Positions 1 to 8,683 of a stretch of DNA of 64,000 bases are shown piece by piece. This stretch comes from Bacteroidales bacterium SW299. GTDB lineage: Bacteria > Bacteroidota > Bacteroidia > Bacteroidales > Bacteroidaceae. Below the pieces are notes generated by a model. That model searched no databases. It was given only the letters and a program-made list of their open reading frames with translations, and was not told the origin of the DNA. Positions within the stretch are counted from its first letter, which is position 1. Each line of letters starts with the position of its first letter. The translations under genes and the position numbers were made by a program. The stretch is taken from positions 1 to 64,000 of the forward strand of contig SDWH01000015.1 of assembly GCA_019550975.1 (NCBI GenBank), read 5' to 3'.

Positions 1-1
1 C

Positions 2-568
2 AAAGACTATGCTGACTGGGGGCGCTGGGAAAACATCGTCAACGTCCGCATCTCCGCCGGGACAGACAAAATAGCTGTTATCCACTCCTTGCAAAAGGCG
101 ATGGAGAAGTTCACCCCGGGTCACGACTTCGACTTCCGGTTCATGGACGAGGTGATTGACAATTCCTACCGCAACGAGCTTCGCTTTACGCGCCAGATTC
201 TGCTCTTCTCCCTGCTCGCCATCGTCATCAGCATGATCGGCGTGTTCGGGCTGACCATGTTCGAGAGCGAATACCGGCGCAAGGAAATCGGCATCCGCAA
301 GATCTTCGGCAGTACTACGGGCGAAGTCCTCCGCATGTTCAACAAGCGTTACCTTTATATATTGATGGGATGCTTTGTCGTAGCCGCGCCCTTCGGGTGG
401 TGGATCGGCCTCCACTGGCTTGAAGGCTTTGCCGAGAAGGCTCCCATCAGCGCATGGATATTTCTCATCTCGTTCCTGCTCGTCACCGCCATCACTCTCC
501 TTACGGTTACGGTTCAGAGCTGGCGGACGGCGAGAGAGAACCCCGCAAACTCTATCAAGACGGAGTAG
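2..568 (+). CDS. ABC transporter permease (FtsX/MacB type), C-terminal part
   Basis: The frame is open to the left edge, so the start of this gene lies outside the window and only about 188 C-terminal residues are visible. They end in the classic FtsX/MacB layout: a hydrophobic helix (LLFSLLAIVISMIGVFGLTMF), the conserved segment RRKEIGIRKIFGSTTGEVLRMF that follows it, then two more hydrophobic helices and the tail WRTARENPANSIKTE. This RKEIGIRK...P...LK/R pattern is typical of FtsX-fold permeases. The family uses an ATPase partner to drive mechanotransmission or lipoprotein/peptide export at the inner membrane. The next two genes are a matching ATPase and a second permease on the same strand, so this looks like a multi-permease exporter cluster as is common in Bacteroides. 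The substrate cannot be told from sequence. Confidence 0.9.
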   Translation, partial: KDYADWGRWENIVNVRISAGTDKIAVIHSLQKAMEKFTPGHDFDFRFMDEVIDNSYRNELRFTRQILLFSLLAIVISMIGVFGLTMFESEYRRKEIGIRKIFGSTTGEVLRMFNKRYLYILMGCFVVAAPFGWWIGLHWLEGFAEKAPISAWIFLISFLLVTAITLLTVTVQSWRTARENPANSIKTE

Positions 569-745
569 GTGTAAAGAAATCATACACCGGCTGTCAAGAT
601 TTTTGACATATCCGTGCAATACGGAATATTAAAATGTTCTGGCAATAAGGAAGTTGTATGAATGGTACGGCATTTGCTTTCCTGATCTGGGAAGATGCTG
701 CAACAAGAAAAAAGAATGAATGATTGATCAACAAAACATACAGTT

Positions 746-1423
746 ATGATAAAGATTGAAAACCTTACAAAGACCTTCCGCACGACGGAAGTGGAAACCA
801 TTGCACTGAACAAGGTGAACCTTGAAGTGAGTGAAAAAGAATTCGTAGCCATCATGGGACCCTCGGGATGCGGCAAGTCTACGCTTCTGAATATTTTGGG
901 CTTGCTTGACAACCCGACCTCAGGAAGCTATTATCTGGACGGAAAAGAGGTGGGGCACCTGAAGGAAAAAGACCGCACCAACGTGCGCAAGGGAAATATC
1001 GGCTTCGTGTTCCAGAGCTTTAACCTGATTGACGAACTGAACGTGTTTGAGAACGTGGAGCTTCCGCTCACCTACCTGCACATTCCCTCGGACGAGCATA
1101 AGCGCCGTGTGAGCGAGATACTGAAACGGATGAACATCAGTCACCGTGCGAAGCATTATCCGCAGCAGCTGTCGGGAGGTCAGCAGCAGCGTGTGGCCAT
1201 TGCCCGTGCCGTGGTGTCGGGACCGAAGATTATTCTTGCCGACGAGCCTACGGGTAACCTCGACTCAAAGAACGGACTGGAAGTGATGCAGTTGCTTACG
1301 GAACTGAACAAGGAGGGAACCACCATCGTGATGGTGACGCACAGCCAGCGCGATGCGGGGTTTGCCGGACGCATCATCAATCTGTTCGACGGGCAGGTGG
1401 TGTCGTCGATTGCGGAAATGTAA
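746..1423 (+). CDS. ABC transporter ATP-binding protein (LolD/MacB family)
   Basis: A 225-residue ATPase subunit. The Walker A motif GPSGCGKST lies near residues 38-46, the signature LSGGQQQR near 138-145, and the Walker B IILADEP followed by TGNLDS near 156-169, then the switch His in VMVTHSQRD. The TGNLDS D-loop and the length are typical of the LolD/MacB/FtsE group that works with FtsX-type permeases. It should energise the permeases encoded on either side (ending at 568 and starting at 1526). The spacing of about 100-180 bp to both neighbours suggests one transcription unit, possibly with internal regulation. Start chosen at the ATG giving the usual MIKIENLTKTF N-terminus. Confidence 0.93.
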   Translation: MIKIENLTKTFRTTEVETIALNKVNLEVSEKEFVAIMGPSGCGKSTLLNILGLLDNPTSGSYYLDGKEVGHLKEKDRTNVRKGNIGFVFQSFNLIDELNVFENVELPLTYLHIPSDEHKRRVSEILKRMNISHRAKHYPQQLSGGQQQRVAIARAVVSGPKIILADEPTGNLDSKNGLEVMQLLTELNKEGTTIVMVTHSQRDAGFAGRIINLFDGQVVSSIAEM

Positions 1424-1456
1424 GTCTTTTTTGTCAGAAGTTGTCATTTTGTTGGA

Positions 1457-1512
1457 AGTTAAAGCCTCCTTTAACTTCTCTAACTCCTTTAACTTCTTTA
1501 ACTCCTTCTTAA
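1457..1512 (+). repeat. Hairpin plus pyrimidine-rich short tandem repeat between ABC genes
   Basis: A perfect 9-bp inverted repeat (AAGTTAAAG, loop CCTC, CTTTAACTT; 1457-1478) runs into a degenerate tandem of about 10-nt units built on CTTTAACTTC / CTCCTTTAACT up to about 1512. It lies between the ATPase and the large permease. A similar tract (CTTCTTTGGCTTCTTTGACTC) is found after dnaB near 5690. It may act as an intercistronic stem-loop, but no function is established. Confidence 0.55.
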
Positions 1513-1525
1513 ACTGCTTAGAAAA

Positions 1526-3895
1526 ATGAAAAAAGCATTGAAATCATTGTTTCGGAAAGGGGAGGCCAACGTGGTGAAGATACTCTGTTTGGGAGTGGGC
1601 CTTGCCATAGGTCTTACTCTCCTTGCCGAAGTTATCTTCCAGCGATCGTACGACAACTTTATACCCCGGCTGGAAGATACCTATCGCGTGGGCGAACGCT
1701 ACATGCGTCCAAGCGACGGAGGATTGAAAGAGTATACGCAGGTTTCGGGAGCCGTGGCGCCGGGACTCAAGGCGTATTGCCCCGAGGTGGAAGCCGCGAC
1801 CCGTTTCACGGAATTCACTGCTGATGCTTTTGTGTCGGAAGACAAAAAAGAAGTGTTGTGCAACATCTATATGTGCGACAGCTCTTTCTTCGATGTCTTT
1901 CCTTTGCCGATTCTGATGGGAGAACCTCCCCGCACCGGACTGGAAAAGGCGGGATGCGGATATATCTCGCGCGAACTGTTTGAAACGCTGGGACAGGACA
2001 TCATCGGACGGACGCTCACCTGGAAAGCTTTTCCGAAATTCCGCTTCACGGTGGTCGGGGTTTTCGAAGACATGCCCGAAAATACGCATTTGCCCCGTTT
2101 CAACGTGGCGCTGGCTTTGCCTACCATCGCGTGGGTGTCGTGGGACGGACGAAACAACTGGGTGGGAAATGACCGGTATAAGGGCTATGTCCGTCTGCGT
2201 GCGGGAACCGATCCCGAACAGCTCCGCCCGAACATCAGACGCATGATTGACGACAATGTGAGTGAAGAACTGAAAGGTACGGGCAGTGAACGGGACTATG
2301 CGTTGCAGCCTGTGAAAGAGATTTTCGTATCCTCCGACTACAATCGGGTGATGAACATCGTGTTTCTCTCGTTTGCCGTAATCATGCTCCTTTCTTCCTT
2401 GCTCAACTATGTGCTGCTTTCCATCTCGTCGATGGTGAGCCGGGCTAAGAGCATCGCCACTTACCGCTGCTACGGTGCGGGCCGGAGTGACATCTGCCGG
2501 ATGATTCTGGCCGAATCGTGCCTTCATGTGGGCATCCTGAGCCTGGGACTGGCCGTGCTGGTGATTTTCGGGATGCAGGACTTCCTGCAGATGCAGCTCG
2601 GACACAGCCTGAAATCGCTTTTCACACCTTCGGCTCTCGCCATGTGTGTGCTGGTCGTTCTGGCGGTAGTTATTATTTGCGGCGTTGCGCCGGGCTGGCT
2701 TTACGCGCGCATCCCCGTCACGTATGCTTACCGCCGTTATTCGGAGAGCAAGAAAAACTGGAAACTGGGACTGCTGTTCGTGCAGTTTCTGCTCTCTTCG
2801 CTTTTTGTCAGCCTGCTGGCGGTGATTGGCTTGCAGTATCATGCACTTACCAATTATGACGCCGGGTTCGACTACAAGCACGTGCTGGCTGTCGGCCTGA
2901 GCGGAACGGAAGACAATGAGAGGGAACGCTGCATACAGGAGCTGAAGGCTCTGCCGGATGTCGCTTCCCTGTCGTGGGGCTACTGCTCTCCGGTTAGCAA
3001 GTGCAGCGGAAACAACGTGTATAACCCGGAAACGGGAGAAGTATATATGAATGTGGCCGACATGTATGATGTCGGTGACGATTATCACAAGACGTTTCAG
3101 ATTCCGGTCATTGAGGGCAGCGTCTTTACGCCGCACCTTCAGGACACGGTGACCCGTCAGGTGATGGTGAGCCGCAAGTTCGTGAAGCGGATGGAAGAAC
3201 TGGCCGGCTGGAAAGGCTCTCCCGTGGGAAAGGCTTTCTTTTTGAGCGAGCACGGCGGACCGCTCACGGTATGCGGTGTCTACGAGGAAATTCACCTCGG
3301 CTCTCAGTTGGCAGAGTCCCGCGACGAGCGTCCTACGGTGATGTTCTATCAGGGAAAGCCTTCGGGAGTGCTCTTCATACGGGTTCATCGGATGTCGCCC
3401 GAAACGGTTGGACAAGTACAGAAAGTGGTCGACCGTACGCTCACCAGTCAGGAGAAGATTCTGACAAGCCTCGATTCGCAGATGAGTTCCCTGTACGATT
3501 CGCTGCTCCGTGTGCGCAACAGCGTGTTCTTTGCCGGGCTTTGCGTGCTGGTGATAGCTCTGGTCGGTCTGTTTGCCTATATCCGCGATGAGGTGTTGCG
3601 CCGCCGTTCTGAAATCGCCATACGGATAATCCACGGAGCGAAAGTGTCCGACGTTGAGCGTCTTCTGCTTTCCGACCTCCTGAAGGTGGCAGTTCCTTCC
3701 GTGCTGTTAGGCGGACTTGTGGCATGGAGGATCAGCGAGTCGTTGCTGGAACTTTTTGCCGTGAAGATTGGACTGACGTGGTATCTCTTTGCGCTTTGTA
3801 TGGCTGCTGTGCTGCTGGCGGTGATGATGCTTGCCGCATGGCTGGTGTGGCGCACGGCACGGACCAACCCTACGGAGAACCTGCGGGCGGAATAA
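1526..3895 (+). CDS. ABC transporter permease with two FtsX domains
   Basis: A 789-residue inner-membrane permease with duplicated FtsX architecture. An N-terminal helix (residues about 15-35) is followed by a periplasmic MacB-PCD-like domain. Next come three helices around 275-400 with the embedded segment SRAKSIATYRCYGAGRSDICRM, a fourth helix near 415-435, a second periplasmic domain (about 440-665), and three C-terminal helices with RRRSEIAIRIIHGAKVSDVERLLL. The tail WRTARTNPTENLRAE matches that of the partial permease at the left edge. The family couples cytoplasmic ATP hydrolysis to periplasmic movement. Its ATPase is probably the gene at 746. The substrate is unknown; such clusters often adjoin stress or peptide-response systems. 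Confidence 0.9.
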   Translation: MKKALKSLFRKGEANVVKILCLGVGLAIGLTLLAEVIFQRSYDNFIPRLEDTYRVGERYMRPSDGGLKEYTQVSGAVAPGLKAYCPEVEAATRFTEFTADAFVSEDKKEVLCNIYMCDSSFFDVFPLPILMGEPPRTGLEKAGCGYISRELFETLGQDIIGRTLTWKAFPKFRFTVVGVFEDMPENTHLPRFNVALALPTIAWVSWDGRNNWVGNDRYKGYVRLRAGTDPEQLRPNIRRMIDDNVSEELKGTGSERDYALQPVKEIFVSSDYNRVMNIVFLSFAVIMLLSSLLNYVLLSISSMVSRAKSIATYRCYGAGRSDICRMILAESCLHVGILSLGLAVLVIFGMQDFLQMQLGHSLKSLFTPSALAMCVLVVLAVVIICGVAPGWLYARIPVTYAYRRYSESKKNWKLGLLFVQFLLSSLFVSLLAVIGLQYHALTNYDAGFDYKHVLAVGLSGTEDNERERCIQELKALPDVASLSWGYCSPVSKCSGNNVYNPETGEVYMNVADMYDVGDDYHKTFQIPVIEGSVFTPHLQDTVTRQVMVSRKFVKRMEELAGWKGSPVGKAFFLSEHGGPLTVCGVYEEIHLGSQLAESRDERPTVMFYQGKPSGVLFIRVHRMSPETVGQVQKVVDRTLTSQEKILTSLDSQMSSLYDSLLRVRNSVFFAGLCVLVIALVGLFAYIRDEVLRRRSEIAIRIIHGAKVSDVERLLLSDLLKVAVPSVLLGGLVAWRISESLLELFAVKIGLTWYLFALCMAAVLLAVMMLAAWLVWRTARTNPTENLRAE

Positions 3896-3945
3896 GCCTT
3901 CGTGTCCGAAAGCAACTTCAGCCTTATGCTGCAAATTCTTTATCT

Positions 3946-3973
3946 CCAGGCTAGAGATGCATCTCTAGCCTGG
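3946..3973. repeat. 28-bp perfect palindrome
   Basis: A perfect 28-bp palindrome centred at 3959/3960, with half-arm CCAGGCTAGAGATG. It sits between the ABC permease and dnaB, about 50 bp after the permease stop, and could serve as a terminator even though no strong T-run follows. The 13-bp word ATCTCTAGCCTGG (3961-3973) recurs exactly at 27985-27997 in another hairpin cluster, which suggests a dispersed repeat family. Confidence 0.7.
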
Positions 3974-4063
3974 TCTGTTTGTTTTGAACGGGACAAAATG
4001 AGGGGGATGATAGCAGATATTTCGTGATTTTCCCTTACCTTTGTTTTCCCAAAACAAAGAGCA

Positions 4064-5626
4064 ATGGCAGAAGTAAAAAGAAATATAAGGGTGCCGAAGG
4101 CATCCAAGACTAAACAGACAGATGAATACGGGCATCTGCAGCCCCAAGCTCCCGAATTGGAGGAGGCTGTGCTCGGTGCCCTGATGATAGAAAAGGATGC
4201 CTATTCGCTGGTCAGCGAAATACTCCGCCCCGAGTCGTTCTACGAACACCGCAACCAGCTGATTTATGCGGCTATCACCGACCTGGCCATCCGCCAGAAG
4301 CCCATCGATATCCTTACGGTGACGGAGCAGCTCCGCCAGCGGGGGGATCTGGAAGAAGTGGGAGGGCCGTTCTATATCACCCAGCTGAGCGGCAAGGTGA
4401 CCTCGTCAGCCCATATCGAATACCATGCGCGCATCATCGCGCAGAAGTTTCTGGCGCGCGAGCTGATCACTTTCACCAGCCAGATACAGACCAAGGCTTT
4501 CGACGAAACGCAGGATGTGGACGACCTGATGCAGGAAGCTGAGGGAAAGCTCTTCGAAATCTCCCAGCAGAACATGAAGAAAGACTATACGCAGATTAAT
4601 CCTGTGATTCAGGAAGCGTATGACATGCTTCAGAAGGCTGCGGCGCGCACCGACGGTCTGAGCGGTCTGGCAAGCGGATTCCACCAGCTCGACAAGATGA
4701 CTTCGGGCTGGCAGAACTCCGACCTGATCATCATCGCGGCGCGTCCGGCGATGGGAAAAACTGCCTTTGTCCTTTCGATGGCCAAAAACATGGCGGTAAA
4801 CAGCCAGGTGCCCGTTGCCTTGTTCTCGCTCGAAATGAGCAACGTGCAGTTGGTGAACCGTCTGATTGTGAACGTGTGTGAGATTCCGGGCGACAAGATA
4901 AAGAGCGGGCAGCTTGCGCCTTACGAATGGGGGCAGCTCGACTATAAGATTAAGGAACTTTACGACGCGCCTCTCTATGTGGACGACACGCCTTCGCTCT
5001 CGGTGTTCGAACTGCGTACAAAGGCCCGCCGTCTGGTGCGTGAGCATGGGGTGAGAATCATCATCATCGACTACCTTCAGCTGATGAATGCGAGCGGAAT
5101 GTCGTTCGGAAGCCGTCAGGAAGAGGTGAGCACCATCTCGCGTTCGCTCAAGGGACTGGCCAAAGAGCTGAATATCCCCATCATTGCGCTGAGCCAGTTG
5201 AACCGAGGAGTGGAAAGTCGCGAAGGAATCGAGGGCAAGCGTCCCCAGCTGAGCGACCTGCGCGAGTCGGGAGCCATCGAGCAGGATGCCGACCTTGTGT
5301 GCTTCATCCACCGCCCCGAATATTATAAGATATACAGCGACGAAAAAGGGAACGACCTCCACGGAATGGCCGAAATCATCATTGCCAAGCACCGTAACGG
5401 TGCGGTGGGCGATGTGCTGCTCCGTTTCCGCAGCGAGTATGCCCGTTTCCAGAATCCGGACGACGAAATGATTGTTCCTCCTCCGGGGGACGAAACGAGC
5501 GCTCCTGTCTTGCGCTCGCGCATGAACGGCGGGGGAGGGCAGTCTGGTGTGCCGCCCCTTTCTGCCGATATGGTTCCGCCTCCCGACAATCCATTCGGCG
5601 GACCGGTTCCCGATGTTCCGTTCTGA
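4064..5626 (+). CDS. dnaB: Replicative DNA helicase DnaB
   Basis: A 520-residue hexameric helicase that unwinds DNA ahead of the replisome. The N-terminal DnaB helical domain (about 30-135, beginning PQAPELEEAVLGALMIEKDA) is followed by the linker helix and the RecA-like ATPase. Walker A ARPAMGKTAF lies near 225-234, Walker B IIIIDYLQLM near 330-339, then the SQLNRGVESR and LSDLRESGAIEQDAD motifs. The Gly/Pro-rich tail (about 475-520) is common in Bacteroidetes DnaB. There is no intein. A -7-like box (TACCTTTG) lies at 4036-4043, 28 bp before the start, without a clear -33 TTTG. The gene appears monocistronic. Confidence 0.97.
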   Translation: MAEVKRNIRVPKASKTKQTDEYGHLQPQAPELEEAVLGALMIEKDAYSLVSEILRPESFYEHRNQLIYAAITDLAIRQKPIDILTVTEQLRQRGDLEEVGGPFYITQLSGKVTSSAHIEYHARIIAQKFLARELITFTSQIQTKAFDETQDVDDLMQEAEGKLFEISQQNMKKDYTQINPVIQEAYDMLQKAAARTDGLSGLASGFHQLDKMTSGWQNSDLIIIAARPAMGKTAFVLSMAKNMAVNSQVPVALFSLEMSNVQLVNRLIVNVCEIPGDKIKSGQLAPYEWGQLDYKIKELYDAPLYVDDTPSLSVFELRTKARRLVREHGVRIIIIDYLQLMNASGMSFGSRQEEVSTISRSLKGLAKELNIPIIALSQLNRGVESREGIEGKRPQLSDLRESGAIEQDADLVCFIHRPEYYKIYSDEKGNDLHGMAEIIIAKHRNGAVGDVLLRFRSEYARFQNPDDEMIVPPPGDETSAPVLRSRMNGGGGQSGVPPLSADMVPPPDNPFGGPVPDVPF

Positions 5627-5727
5627 TTGAAAAGCTGCTGATTTGTCAAGGGTTAAAGGAGCCTTCACTTCGCAGGAAGTTAACGTTTCCCTGCTTCTTT
5701 GGCTTCTTTGACTCCTTTCACTCCTTT

Positions 5728-6204
5728 CTAAAGGAATTCCGCCCCGAACGAAAGCGGGAGCAGATCCTTCACGCTTTCGAGAATCAGAATGTCTTTTCTT
5801 CCGTAAAGCAGGATGCGGATGGGATGTCTGAAACGCTGTTCCGTTTCCAGCAGCACCTGGCGGCACGCTCCGCATGGCGGAACAGGGATGTCTACAAACC
5901 CGGATTCGTTGCGTGCGGCGATGGCCAGCATGCGTACCGGCTGGTCGGGATATTGCGAGTTGGCGTAAAACAAGGTTGTCCGTTCGGCGCATATGCCCGA
6001 CGGATAAGCTGCATTTTCCTGATTTGTGCCTGTAACGGTCACTCCGTTTGCCAGCAACGCTGCCGCTCCGACCGCAAATCTCGAGTATGGAGCGTAGCTC
6101 CGTGCCGTAGCTTCTTTCGCCGCGTCGATAAGCAGGCGCTGTTCTTCGTCAAGCTCTTCGTAAGCGGCAGATCTGATACGGATGTCAATGTGAATCTCTT
6201 TCAT
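5728..6204 (-). CDS. cdd: Cytidine deaminase
   Basis: A 158-residue homolog of the zinc-dependent deaminase that converts cytidine/deoxycytidine to uridine/deoxyuridine in pyrimidine salvage. The catalytic signature CAE (C72, E74) and the PPCGACRQ motif (C111, C114) supply the three zinc cysteines and the proton-shuttling glutamate. The length fits the tetrameric class. It is convergent with dnaB and divergent from the glucosaminidase gene. A -7-like box TAAATTTG (minus strand, 6245-6238) lies about 34 bp upstream of the start. Confidence 0.95.
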   Translation of the reverse strand: MKEIHIDIRIRSAAYEELDEEQRLLIDAAKEATARSYAPYSRFAVGAAALLANGVTVTGTNQENAAYPSGICAERTTLFYANSQYPDQPVRMLAIAARNESGFVDIPVPPCGACRQVLLETEQRFRHPIRILLYGRKDILILESVKDLLPLSFGAEFL

Positions 6205-6351
6205 CGTCTTTTTTCTTTTTTGTTGGTCCTTCTTTTACAAATTTAGCGGAAAATCGCATTCCTTCTATCTTTATGTTCGCAATATATGGTCAAAATCTTT
6301 GTTTTTCGGTATTTTTAAGCATTCGGGTGCAGGCATTTTTCGCCAATCCGT

Positions 6352-6359
6352 TATCTTTG
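6352..6359 (+). promoter_or_regulatory. Bacteroides-type -7 box before glucosaminidase gene
   Basis: TATCTTTG matches the TAnnTTTG -7 consensus and lies 27 bp upstream of the ATG at 6386. The -33 region is T-rich (about 6335-6340) but lacks an exact TTTG. Confidence 0.55.
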
Positions 6360-6385
6360 TGGAAATTTGTTAGAAAAAGGAACTG

Positions 6386-7276
6386 ATGGGAAATATACGA
6401 TATTTTTTCTTTGTTCTGCTGGCAGCGTTGGTTGCAGGTAACCTGTCGGCGCAGAAACGTAACAAGGCATACGAAGACTACATTCACAAGTATCGCAAAA
6501 TAGCGGTGGACGAGATGAAACGCTATCATGTTCCGGCCAGCATCACGCTGGCTCAGGGACTGCTGGAGTCTGGAGCGGGAAAGAGCCAGCTCGCGCGGCG
6601 ATCGAACAATCATTTCGGAATCAAGTGCGGCAAATATTGGGAGGGACGCACCGTGCGCGCCAATGATGACGCTCCCAATGAATGTTTCCGCGCCTACCGT
6701 CATCCGAAGGATTCTTACCGCGACCACTCCAAATTTCTGCGCGGAGGCACGCGCTATGCTTTTCTGTTCAAACTGAAGATCACCGACTACAAGGGATGGG
6801 CGAAGGGACTGAAGAAGGCAGGATATGCCACCGACCCGAGATATGCCACCCGTCTGATCAATATCATCGAGCTGTATGATCTGGACAAATATGACCGGAA
6901 AGGCGGACTGAAATGGGCCGAAGAGTTTCCGAATCCCCATCAGCCTTATCTTGCCAACGACTTGCTCTACGTGATTGCCCGCGAGGGGGATACGTTCAAG
7001 TCGATCGGGCGCGAGTTTGATATAAAGAAGAAACGGATCCGCACCTACAACGAGCTTCCGAAGGGCTATGAATTTCGGGGAGGAGAAATCGTTTACCTGG
7101 AAGAAAAGCACAAGCATGCCGTAGACGGGTTTGTCAGCTACATTGTCCGCCCGGGCGATTCGATGTATTCCATTTCGCAGAAGTTCGGCGTGAAGCTGAA
7201 AAATCTTTACAGGCTTAACGGGCTGGATGAGGATGCGGGCGTTCCTCCGGTCGGTTCGATCGTTTGGCTGCAATGA
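6386..7276 (+). CDS. Secreted N-acetylglucosaminidase with two LysM domains
   Basis: A 296-residue peptidoglycan hydrolase. A signal peptide (1-22, cleavage after LSA) leads to a glucosaminidase domain (about 35-165) whose probable catalytic glutamate is E61 in QGLLESGAG, with the conserved SNNHFGIKC and YRHPKDSYRDHSKFL segments. Two LysM repeats follow, about 190-238 (YVIAREGDTFKSIGREF) and 249-295 (YIVRPGDSMYSISQKFGV), for peptidoglycan binding. The enzyme is expected to cut the GlcNAc-MurNAc backbone in the periplasm during cell-wall turnover. A lytic transglycosylase gene lies next door on the opposite strand. Confidence 0.93.
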   Translation: MGNIRYFFFVLLAALVAGNLSAQKRNKAYEDYIHKYRKIAVDEMKRYHVPASITLAQGLLESGAGKSQLARRSNNHFGIKCGKYWEGRTVRANDDAPNECFRAYRHPKDSYRDHSKFLRGGTRYAFLFKLKITDYKGWAKGLKKAGYATDPRYATRLINIIELYDLDKYDRKGGLKWAEEFPNPHQPYLANDLLYVIAREGDTFKSIGREFDIKKKRIRTYNELPKGYEFRGGEIVYLEEKHKHAVDGFVSYIVRPGDSMYSISQKFGVKLKNLYRLNGLDEDAGVPPVGSIVWLQ

Positions 7277-7309
7277 GCCGGCGCTGCGGATTCCGTCTTG
7301 CCGGACCGC

Positions 7310-8683
7310 CTACCGCCTGATTTTCTTTTTGTAGTATTCCGCCCGGTCTGTGATTTCTTTCACAAAGCGGTATGTGTCTGTTCCCCGCAGGTATCCGTTC
7401 TTGCACACCGGATCCTGATAATACGTTTTCTCGCTTTTCAGCAGGATGAAGTGGGCCACATTGTGTTCCCACAGGTATTGGTTGCGTCCGTATTTTTCGG
7501 CAAGAGCCATTGCGTCTGTCACATGGCCGATGCCGGCATTGTAGGCGGCGAGTATGAATTTGGTCTGGTCTTCTTTCTCTTCGATCCGTTCGAAGGAGCG
7601 CTGCATGGAAGCGATGTACTTGACAGCGGCCTTGATGCTTTCTTCGGGGTCTTTTTCTTTTCCCGGAGGCACTCCCAGGGCGCGTGCGGTGGCCGGCATG
7701 AGTTGCATCAGTCCTCTCGCTCCGGCCCATGAAACCACGTCGGGGTTGAAGTTCGATTCGGTATAGGCTAGCGAGGCCAGCAGCCTCCAGTCCCATCCGA
7801 TCTGTTTGGCATATTTGCGGAACAGGTCGTCGTAGTGCGATATTTTTCCTTCCCGCACGGAGAGGATCGGACCGTACGAAGGCCGCTTGTTCAGCTCGAA
7901 GTAACGCCTTGCGCTGGCCTTGAACTCTGCGGAGCCGATGTTTTCCTTGTGCCATTGGTCGGCGGCTTCAGCCAGCAGGGGCGAGGTTTTCCGCACGGCC
8001 CATGCCGAACGCTGGTCGAAGCTGATGGCCATGCTGATGTCGAGGTTCGGATAATAGGTGCGGTTGATCCGGGCGATTTCGTCCGTAGCCACCGTATAGT
8101 CTATAGTTTCTTCCGACACCCATGTGATCAGGTCTTCGGCCGTGGCCGTATCGGTAGGCACTTCATGGATGTTGATTCCTCCTCCCAGTTCGCTGTTGAG
8201 GTTCTTCAGGCGTTCGTGGAATATTCCGGGTGTGGTGTAAATCTCTTTTCCGATCAGCTGGGTCACGTCTTTCAGCGCCTGTTTTCCTTTGCGCTGCACG
8301 ATGACCTGGCGGGTGATGTTTTCTTCCCCGCAGAATATCAGGCTGTCTTTCAGCGGATTGGTGATGGGCAGGTTATAGGCAATCAGGTCGCCTTTTCCCC
8401 TGAGCAGGCTGTCTATCAGTTCCGCTTCGTCTTTTACCACTTGTATGCGCAGCTTCAGTCCCAGCGAACGGGCGAACTGCTGGGCCAGTTCATATTGAAA
8501 GCCCATCGGCTCTCCCCGATAGTTGAAGTAGGATGCCGAACCGTTGACGGTGAGAGCCACAAGCTCTCCCCGTTCCTTGATCTGCGGCAAGTCGACGGGC
8601 GGAATTTCGTTTTGCTTCGGCTTGCAGGAGAACAGGCAGAGGCAGATGAGCAGGCAGAGCTGCTGGATGGCATAACGTTTCAT
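7310..8683 (-). CDS. mltF: MltF-like lytic murein transglycosylase (lipoprotein)
   Basis: A 457-residue outer-membrane lipoprotein. The signal peptide ends at a lipobox-like LFSC with C20 as the lipidation site. An amino-acid-binding-protein-like domain (SBP_bac_3, about 35-265: ERGELVALTVNGSASYFNYRGEPMGFQYELAQQFA) precedes a C-terminal SLT domain (about 290-445) with the catalytic glutamate in LAYTESNFNPDV, near residue 308, and the GLMQLMPATA and AAYNAGIGHV motifs. This is the MltF arrangement: the first domain senses muropeptides and the second cleaves glycan to 1,6-anhydro-muropeptides. Its start codon overlaps the udk stop by 4 bp (ATGA), so the two are co-transcribed. Confidence 0.93.
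   Translation of the reverse strand: MKRYAIQQLCLLICLCLFSCKPKQNEIPPVDLPQIKERGELVALTVNGSASYFNYRGEPMGFQYELAQQFARSLGLKLRIQVVKDEAELIDSLLRGKGDLIAYNLPITNPLKDSLIFCGEENITRQVIVQRKGKQALKDVTQLIGKEIYTTPGIFHERLKNLNSELGGGINIHEVPTDTATAEDLITWVSEETIDYTVATDEIARINRTYYPNLDISMAISFDQRSAWAVRKTSPLLAEAADQWHKENIGSAEFKASARRYFELNKRPSYGPILSVREGKISHYDDLFRKYAKQIGWDWRLLASLAYTESNFNPDVVSWAGARGLMQLMPATARALGVPPGKEKDPEESIKAAVKYIASMQRSFERIEEKEDQTKFILAAYNAGIGHVTDAMALAEKYGRNQYLWEHNVAHFILLKSEKTYYQDPVCKNGYLRGTDTYRFVKEITDRAEYYKKKIRR

Noticed and set aside
1544-3634. A 696-codon open frame on the minus strand opposite the large ABC permease
   Set aside because: It is antisense to a permease with clear FtsX motifs and has His/Arg/Gln-rich composition typical of a shadow frame in GC-rich coding DNA.
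4406-5992. A 528-codon minus-strand frame across dnaB and cdd
   Set aside because: It lies opposite dnaB and partly cdd, both with full catalytic motifs, and matches no protein family I know.
6290-7273. A 327-codon minus-strand frame opposite the glucosaminidase gene
   Set aside because: The plus-strand gene has a signal peptide, catalytic Glu and two LysM domains; the minus frame shows no domain pattern.
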